12,061 bases of DNA, taken from positions 36,218 to 48,278 of the forward strand of contig MGQK01000068.1 in assembly GCA_001797815.1 (NCBI GenBank), written 5' to 3'. Of the stretch, positions 8,031 to 12,061 are shown one piece after another. Origin of the DNA: Deltaproteobacteria bacterium RBG_13_61_14 (lineage in GTDB: Bacteria; RBG-13-61-14). The translations under genes were made by a program, and so were the position numbers. The first letter of the stretch is position 1. Each line of letters opens with the position of its first letter. Below the pieces are notes generated by a model. It had not been told where the DNA came from. It saw only the letters and a list, made by a program, of their open reading frames with translations, and made no database searches.

Positions 8031-8056
8031 GCCGCTAAAAAAAAATGAAAAGCGGC
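8031..8056 (-). promoter_or_regulatory. Hairpin just upstream of the beta-barrel ribosome site
   Basis: GCCGCT (8031-8036) and AGCGGC (8051-8056) form a perfect 6-bp inverted repeat. In the minus-strand transcript its loop is U-rich and its 3' arm ends directly before AAGGGAUUAACC-AUG. It could modulate access to the Shine-Dalgarno or act as an RNA-processing or stability element. Confidence 0.4.
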
Positions 8057-8069
8057 TTCAATCCCCTTA

Positions 8070-8114
8070 GTTACCCGAAAGCGTAAAGCCAACCGCTACA
8101 GGTGGCTCGGGAAC
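8070..8114 (-). promoter_or_regulatory. Two-helix RNA structure between the first two operon genes
   Basis: An outer helix pairs GTT-CCCGA (8070-8078, one bulged base at 8073) with TCGGG-AAC (8107-8114). An inner helix pairs GCC-ACC (8088-8094, one bulged base at 8091) with GGTGGC (8101-8106) around a 6-nt loop. The helices abut at 8106/8107, with a 9-nt bulge (8079-8087) on the other side. It begins 2 nt after the stop of the 201-aa gene and lacks a following U-run, so it fits an intercistronic stability, processing or attenuation element better than an intrinsic terminator. Confidence 0.5.
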
Positions 8115-8116
8115 TT

Positions 8117-8722
8117 TTAGATCAGGCTTCCCGGCACTTCCAGCACCGCCTCGCCAAAGACTTCCGGAACGATCACGGCCGGGGCCAGCATAGGCGGAGG
8201 CGGGGCCACAATCTGTGCGATGATGTCTTGCTTGTTGCAAAGGACCGAGAGAATCTCATCCCGGTAGATCTTGCCTTCGGCCGAGTAGATGTAATCATGA
8301 TCCACCAGGCATTGGAGCTGGTCGGTCTCGGTGACCGCGTTGGCGCAGTCGGCCTGGACGTTTTCGTCCACTTGCAGGGCGATCTGGAACATGAGCGAGG
8401 CAAAGTAGCGCCGGTTGACGATCCGGTCCGGCTCGATCTCCAGGAACATGGGGGGCAGGCCGTTGTCCACCAGCATCTTCACTTCCATCTGGTAGTATTC
8501 TTCCGGCGTCATGCCCGAAACGTCCGTGGGCCAGTCCGGCCTTTGTTTCAACCCGAGCAACTCCGTCATGAACTCGACCAGTTCATTTTGCTGGACCTGC
8601 TCCAGGGTGAGCACCGGCTTCATATCCACCCGCTCGCAAAGGTTTTGGGCCAGCAGGGTTCCCCCTGCCAATATCAGCATCCCTGCCACTGCCCCTATCC
8701 CAATTGCACAAAACCGTTTCAT
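8117..8722 (-). CDS. Secreted protein of unknown function, first gene of the exopolysaccharide operon
   Basis: I do not recognise a family. The product has 201 aa, with an N-terminal signal peptide (MKRFCAIGIGAVAGMLILAG, cleavage near ALAQ-type LLAQ at 23-26). The mature part is mainly helical and acidic, and it ends in a proline-rich tail (APPPPMLAPAVIVP, 173-186). Four cysteines remain after cleavage (C29, C126, C138, C162), so disulfides are possible; C29 does not sit in a lipobox. The ATG at 8722 is chosen because AGGAGG lies 7 nt upstream; an ATG at 8740 would place that site inside the gene. It is followed after 97 nt by the beta-barrel gene, and shared orientation and export suggest a periplasmic role in polysaccharide handling (inference). 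Confidence 0.82.
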   Translation of the reverse strand: MKRFCAIGIGAVAGMLILAGGTLLAQNLCERVDMKPVLTLEQVQQNELVEFMTELLGLKQRPDWPTDVSGMTPEEYYQMEVKMLVDNGLPPMFLEIEPDRIVNRRYFASLMFQIALQVDENVQADCANAVTETDQLQCLVDHDYIYSAEGKIYRDEILSVLCNKQDIIAQIVAPPPPMLAPAVIVPEVFGEAVLEVPGSLI

Positions 8723-8729
8723 TCCAATT

Positions 8730-8735
8730 CCTCCT
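8730..8735 (-). promoter_or_regulatory. Ribosome binding site deciding the start of the 201-aa secreted protein
   Basis: AGGAGG, 7 nt upstream of the ATG at 8722, matches the 16S anti-Shine-Dalgarno. It supports MKRF... over the six-codon longer start at 8740. Confidence 0.75.
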
Positions 8736-8800
8736 GTCATCCCGGGAGAAAGGATCGAAAAATTAGTCCTCGATTGTGCAGCGGTTGATGCAACGAAATA

Positions 8801-8829
8801 AGTATCTTAATCCTCATCGCAATTTACAA
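8801..8829 (-). promoter_or_regulatory. Candidate promoter of the exopolysaccharide operon
   Basis: On the minus strand, TTGTAA and GATACT are 17 bp apart, each matching the sigma70 consensus at four of six positions. The start would be near 8794, giving a leader of about 70 nt. A better -35 (TTGACA at 8890-8885) exists farther upstream but has no good -10 at the right distance. The 238-bp gap between the operon and the metallopeptidase gene otherwise holds only T-rich tracts at 8893-8910. Confidence 0.35.
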
Positions 8830-8960
8830 TAATAGATCCGGCTTGCGATTGCCTCACTATCCAGACTACCAAATTTCCCCCCTTTGTCAAGTCTTTTTTT
8901 TAAATTTTTTTAAGCCCTTTTCGGAACTTGGCCCTTGCCCGGACGGGTGTTCGATTGGCC

Positions 8961-9497
8961 TCAAATCCGGGTTTGAACGTAGCCGGCCAAGAGCTCCTGG
9001 ACCTCCAGAGGCGGATCCGGCATAAAGAGTTTGTCGGTCAGCGCATGCGCCATCTCATGCCCGATCACGCTGCGGGTAGCCGAGGCATCCACGCAAATTG
9101 AGTCGTTGCGCTGGTTATAAAACGCGAGGACCGGATCCTTCTTTCGAGCCAGCCGCTCGTATTCGCGGGCCAGCGCCTCGTAGTCCGGATAAATCCGGAT
9201 GGCCAGGCGCTCCGAGCTGCGCATGCCCAAGAGCCTCATCGTATCCTCGTAAAGCTCATCGTAGATCTTCAACTCTTCCGGCGGCACCGTCCGGCTTTTT
9301 TTTATCCGCTGGGCGCTTTCTTTATGTTTACCCCTGGTTAGACGGTAGGTCAAGCGGACCAGGTCCGGAGCATCTTGATAGTAAATCCGGAAATACTTGC
9401 TTTCCACCAACTGCCAAGTCCCGGCCGGCTCTTCTGCCTTCACCGAAAAGGCCAGGGCCATTGCCACCACCAGGATGGTTACCCCGCACAGTTTCAT
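8961..9497 (-). CDS. Small secreted zinc metallopeptidase-like protein (HExxH)
   Basis: A 178-aa product with a cleavable signal peptide (VTILVVAMALAFSVKA, cleavage near A21). The mature start, ESKYFRIYYQDAPDL, followed by IYDELYEDTMRLLG and LAIRIYPDYEAL, is the layout of peptidase-MA-like gluzincins. The zinc motif HEMAH is at 147-151 (H147, E148, H151). E168 in EVQELLAGYV is a candidate third ligand, replacing the usual EGLAEY. The protein stops only ten residues after that glutamate, so it is short for the family: a minimal catalytic domain or a C-terminal truncation. The ATG has a very strong Shine-Dalgarno, GGGAGGTG, 4 nt upstream. It is transcribed in the same direction as the exopolysaccharide operon but separated by 238 bp, so it is probably a separate unit. 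Its substrate is unknown. Confidence 0.82.
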   Translation of the reverse strand: MKLCGVTILVVAMALAFSVKAEEPAGTWQLVESKYFRIYYQDAPDLVRLTYRLTRGKHKESAQRIKKSRTVPPEELKIYDELYEDTMRLLGMRSSERLAIRIYPDYEALAREYERLARKKDPVLAFYNQRNDSICVDASATRSVIGHEMAHALTDKLFMPDPPLEVQELLAGYVQTRI

Positions 9498-9548
9498 GTT
9501 ACACCTCCCATGACCAAGCGCATGCCCCCTGGATGAGCAAGGGAGGTG
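9498..9548 (-). promoter_or_regulatory. Shine-Dalgarno-sequestering inverted repeat upstream of the metallopeptidase
   Basis: In the minus-strand transcript the Shine-Dalgarno GGGAGGTG (9509-9502) is perfectly complementary to CACCTCCC (9548-9541), 31 nt upstream. A G-U pair can extend the stem to 9 bp. Paired, it would hide the ribosome site four bases from the ATG. This is consistent with translational control. Confidence 0.5.
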
Positions 9549-9571
9549 CCCAAGCCGGCCGTTTAAAGATG

Positions 9572-9599
9572 CTATTTATTATTCTGTATAATCAAATAG
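9572..9599. repeat. AT-rich 28-bp inverted repeat, possible operator
   Basis: CTATTT-ATTAT (9572-9582) pairs with ATAAT-C-AAATAG (9588-9599), giving 11 paired positions with one unpaired base and a 5-bp spacer. It lies about 75 bp upstream of the metallopeptidase start, in AT-rich DNA where a promoter is expected. It could be a binding site for a dimeric regulator. Confidence 0.4.
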
Positions 9600-9875
9600 T
9601 TACAGTGATGATCTAAAGTAATTTGGAATGGATGAAGCAAATGGAAGTGGGTCGGGCTGAACCCTGAAAAATGAAGCCGCCTCTATTTATCTTTTCAGGA
9701 TCAACGGCATTAGCAAGATGGGTCAACTTGACACCAGGGGAGTAAGAACAGCTTCCTGGCATTGAGCGTCCGGTTGGAATGGATTGAGTTTGTTTCTGTG
9801 GCAGGTTTTAGCTTGCCTTACTGGCTCCGAAGAGAAGGGTGGCGCTGGACCATGACCCCAAAGTTAAAGATCTTT

Positions 9876-9892
9876 GAGCCAGGCGGCTCTTT
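9876..9892 (+). terminator. Weak terminator-like hairpin
   Basis: GAGCC, a 4-nt loop AGGC, then GGCTC and TTT. The stem is good but the U-run is only three long and is followed by CCCCC. No plus-strand gene lies immediately upstream, so the function is doubtful. Confidence 0.2.
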
Positions 9893-9928
9893 CCCCCTCC
9901 CGGATTAATTTAGAAATTTAAGAAAAGC

Positions 9929-9957
9929 TTGACAATAGCTTAAGCAAATGATATAAA
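9929..9957 (+). promoter_or_regulatory. Near-consensus sigma70 promoter of the OmpA-family gene
   Basis: A perfect -35 TTGACA and -10 TATAAA are separated by exactly 17 bp. Transcription should start near 9964, leaving a 5' leader of about 227 nt before the ATG at 10191. Confidence 0.7.
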
Positions 9958-10190
9958 GAGCTAACCTTGCTGAATTTTTCATGGAAGCTGGGGTCGGCGG
10001 AAAAGACGACTTCCAGAAGTGAAGGGTATCTTCGTGGCTAGAGTGTCCAGACTAGGCACATCCAGCCAGAATCCTCCGGTGGAAGAAGCCAAGTTTTGCA
10101 AAAGCCGCTTAGCCGGGGGAGGCCGAACCAGGCGGAATTCGGCGGAATCCGTCCAGGATCAGAAACGGTGACGAACGAGGAGGGACAGGA

Positions 10191-11765
10191 ATGGGAGCAC
10201 GTGTAAAAGTCGGGGGGGTTCTTTGCGTGGGGCTGATGATCGCCAGCCTTGGATTCAGCCAGGAGCTTCCGGAAGGAGCCTTCAACCTGGGACCGGCAGG
10301 CAACTCCAAGTATTCGGATTTCGCCCCGTTTATTTCCGCGGACGGTAACTCCCTCTACTTTGCCTCGGACCGGGAAGGCGGCTTCGGCGGCCAGGATGCC
10401 TGGGTCAGCCGCAAAGGGCCGGACGGTCAATGGGGTCCGCCGGAGAATCTGGGACAGCCGCTCAATACCCAGTTAAATGAAGGTCCGGACACTTTCTCCG
10501 TGGATGAGCAGACCATCTATTTCACGGCCTGCAACCGCAAAGAGGGGTTGGGCCAGTGCGATATTTACGTGTCTCACCTGCTGCCGGACGGCAAATGGGG
10601 CGAGGCCGAAAACCTGGGCGCGCCGGTCAACAGCAAATACAACGATGCCAATGCCTCGCTTTCCTTCAACGGCCGCACCCTCTACTTTGTCTCCACCCGG
10701 CCCACGGGTTTGGGAGGCTGGGACATCTGGATGACCAACCTCACCGACCAGGGCTTTAGCGAACCCCTGAACCTGGGGCCCACCATCAACACCCCGCAGA
10801 ATGAGTTCATCGCCTTTATCCACACCAACGACGAAGACCTCTATTTCAGCTCCGACGGCCACGGCGGCTTCGGCGGCTCGGACATCTTCCGCACCCAGAA
10901 GACTCCCACCGGCTGGAGCGATCCGGTCAACCTCGGCCCCATGATCAACACTCCTTACAATGACATGTATTTCACCATTCCCGGGGCCGGCGACCTCGCC
11001 TATTTCTCTTCCAACCGCGGGGACACCATGGGCCAGGAAGACCTTTACGCGGTGCCCATTCCCCTGGTCCTGCGCCGGCCGGGCGTGACCATTGTCAAGG
11101 GCGTGGTGGCGGATATCAAAACCTGCGCGCCGCCGGTCGAGGATCCCGTGCGCGGCATCCCCATTTACGATATCAAGACCTGCACTCCCATCCCCAATGC
11201 CATTGTGCGCATGGCTTACATCGAGACCGACCAGGAAGTGGCGGTGATGAAGACCCGGCCCAATGGCTCTTACCAGGTGGTGCTGCCCTCCGGCAAGAAT
11301 TACTCGCTCAGCGCCTTTGCCACCGGCTACGTGTTCCACTCCGAGCGCTTTGACATCGCCCGGAAAGCCCCTTACCAGGTGATCGAGAAGAATATCCTGC
11401 TCAACCGGCTGGAAGAAAAAGTCATTGTGACCCTCAACAACATTTTCTTCGATTTCGACAAGGCGACTTTGCGTCCCGAGTCCAAGGGTGACTTGAACAA
11501 CCTGATCGCCCTGCTCCGCCAGAACCCCAACATGCGCATCGAGGTCCGGGGACATACCGACTCCAAGGGTTCCGACCCATACAACATTGTCCTCTCCCGC
11601 AACCGGGCCAAGGCGGTCCATGATTACCTGATCCAGACGGGCGGTATTGATCCCGGCCGTCTCATCAGCTTCGGCTATGGTGAGAACCTGCCGGTCGCCT
11701 CCAATGCCACGGACGAGGGCCGGCAGATGAACCGGAGGGTAGAATTTAAGATCCTGTCCAAGTAA
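10191..11765 (+). CDS. PD40 (WD40-like) repeat protein with C-terminal OmpA peptidoglycan-binding domain
   Basis: A 524-aa envelope protein. It has a signal peptide (residues 1 to about 23, no lipobox). Five PD40 beta-propeller repeats follow at about 42-73, 96-130, 150-182, 203-235 and 256-288, each with a LYFxS...GxxD(I/A)(W/Y/F) core. A carboxypeptidase-regulatory-like beta domain (about 299-400, starting TIVKGVVADIKTC) comes next. The OmpA C-terminal domain (about 405-524) begins NIFFDFDKATLRPES. D457 (RGHTD) and R472 (SRNRAK) are 15 residues apart, like the diaminopimelate-binding Asp and Arg of OmpA proteins. The ATG has GAGGAGGG 6 nt upstream. It probably anchors an outer-membrane complex to the cell wall, with the propeller as a binding platform. 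It is followed 35 bp later by an AMIN-domain gene, likely in one transcript. DIKTC is duplicated at 308-312 and 327-331. Confidence 0.94.
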   Translation: MGARVKVGGVLCVGLMIASLGFSQELPEGAFNLGPAGNSKYSDFAPFISADGNSLYFASDREGGFGGQDAWVSRKGPDGQWGPPENLGQPLNTQLNEGPDTFSVDEQTIYFTACNRKEGLGQCDIYVSHLLPDGKWGEAENLGAPVNSKYNDANASLSFNGRTLYFVSTRPTGLGGWDIWMTNLTDQGFSEPLNLGPTINTPQNEFIAFIHTNDEDLYFSSDGHGGFGGSDIFRTQKTPTGWSDPVNLGPMINTPYNDMYFTIPGAGDLAYFSSNRGDTMGQEDLYAVPIPLVLRRPGVTIVKGVVADIKTCAPPVEDPVRGIPIYDIKTCTPIPNAIVRMAYIETDQEVAVMKTRPNGSYQVVLPSGKNYSLSAFATGYVFHSERFDIARKAPYQVIEKNILLNRLEEKVIVTLNNIFFDFDKATLRPESKGDLNNLIALLRQNPNMRIEVRGHTDSKGSDPYNIVLSRNRAKAVHDYLIQTGGIDPGRLISFGYGENLPVASNATDEGRQMNRRVEFKILSK

Positions 11766-11800
11766 GCGGAGCGGGAGGAACTCGAGAAAGGAACAGCACG

Positions 11801-12061
11801 ATGGCAGGGAAAACGAGAAGGGAGCTGATCGGGGCAAGGCTCTGGCTGGCGATGGTGCTCGTCGCGATTGGCGGGACCGCAACGCTGGCTTTAGCGCAAA
11901 CCGCGCCCCTCGCCATCCAGAATGTGCAGGCCACCGCGGACCAGGTTACCCTCCAGGGGACCCGAAAAATCCAGGCCGCGGCCTTTATCCTGGGAGACCC
12001 GATCCGGCTGATGGTGGACATCCGAGGCGCTACTCTCGATTCTTCGGCGCCCGCTTCGATC
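11801..12061 (+). CDS. AMIN-domain secreted protein, 5' part only
   Basis: A frame of 87 codons open to the window end, starting at an ATG with AAAGGA 8 nt upstream. The N-terminus has a charged stretch (MAGKTRRELIGARLW) and a hydrophobic core ending TLALAQ, a signal peptide with cleavage near residue 32. The next 50 residues, APLAIQNVQATADQVTL and then FILGDPIRLMVDIRG, match the AMIN domain that localises proteins to the cell wall. It opens type IV pilus secretins (PilQ), N-acetylmuramoyl amidases (AmiC) and other envelope proteins. The part needed to tell these apart lies beyond base 12061. The position behind the OmpA-family gene fits a cell-wall-associated role. Confidence 0.8.
   Translation, partial: MAGKTRRELIGARLWLAMVLVAIGGTATLALAQTAPLAIQNVQATADQVTLQGTRKIQAAAFILGDPIRLMVDIRGATLDSSAPASI

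Larger units (their letters stand above)
9498..10190. other. 693-bp divergent intergenic region
   Basis: This separates the minus-strand metallopeptidase from the plus-strand OmpA-family gene. I find no protein gene in it. It holds the masked ribosome site (9498-9548), an AT-rich inverted repeat (9572-9599), an 8-bp inverted repeat CCTGAAAA/TTTTCAGG (9663-9670 and 9692-9699), a hairpin GAGCC-AGGC-GGCTC followed by TTT (9876-9892), the OmpA promoter (9929-9957) and its long leader. The stretch 9600-9870 is otherwise without recognisable content. Confidence 0.6.

Noticed and set aside
8070-8114. Partial resemblance of the plus strand (GCGTAAAGCC) to the core of a cyclic-di-GMP-I (GEMM) riboswitch
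   Set aside because: The first hairpin with its GNRA loop and the GGCAAACC-type segment are absent. That strand would also run antisense into the upstream gene of the operon. Only an Infernal scan could revive it.
9663-9699. Inverted repeat CCTGAAAA/TTTTCAGG as a terminator
   Set aside because: The stem is perfect over 8 bp, but the 21-nt loop and lack of a following U-run do not fit an intrinsic terminator, and no gene ends nearby on either strand.
10473-11882. 469-codon minus-strand open frame
   Set aside because: It is antisense to the PD40/OmpA gene, which has unmistakable family motifs. The antisense product is low-complexity G/V/D/H-rich sequence.

Overview
The window is GC-rich, densely coding DNA from a Gram-negative bacterium. 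An outer-membrane beta-barrel, a polysaccharide-export protein and an OmpA-type peptidoglycan anchor show a diderm envelope. A GlpA-type glycerol-3-phosphate dehydrogenase and a very cysteine-rich ferredoxin point to an anaerobe. Overall it looks like Desulfobacterota (former Deltaproteobacteria); this is inferred from gene content, and no taxonomic marker was read.

Left part (1-2825, all minus strand). A tRNA-Leu(UAA) is followed by a two-gene unit with its own recognisable promoter: a 333-aa Fe-S protein, then glpA, whose 3' end lies beyond base 1. Together they look like a glycerol-3-phosphate oxidation and electron-transfer module.

Middle (3029-5645). A single plus-strand gene encodes a 727-aa cytoplasmic protein resembling a TIM-barrel glycoside hydrolase with a beta-galactosidase-trimerisation-like domain; its substrate is unknown. 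It converges on the next operon across a 433-bp gap holding a 182-bp element with imperfect terminal inverted repeats and flanking 8-bp direct repeats, probably a MITE (small non-autonomous transposable element).

Exopolysaccharide operon (8722 down to 5646, minus strand). The order is an unrecognised 201-aa secreted protein, a 486-aa outer-membrane beta-barrel, and a Wza-like Poly_export/SLBB protein. A structured RNA hairpin lies between the first two genes. The products would act in the periplasm and outer membrane to export or organise a polysaccharide.

Right part (8961-12061). A small secreted zinc metallopeptidase-like protein (minus strand) has a Shine-Dalgarno sequence that can be masked by a perfect upstream complement. 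A 693-bp divergent intergenic region follows. It carries an AT-rich inverted repeat and a near-consensus sigma70 promoter that drives, through a leader of about 227 nt, a PD40-repeat/OmpA protein and a following AMIN-domain protein cut by the window end. No CRISPR array, complete insertion sequence, rRNA or phage gene was seen. I see no clear multi-gene system of a new kind; the best leads are the MITE-like element, the masked Shine-Dalgarno, the intercistronic RNA structure and the two poorly characterised proteins (the glycoside-hydrolase-like enzyme and the Fe-S protein).
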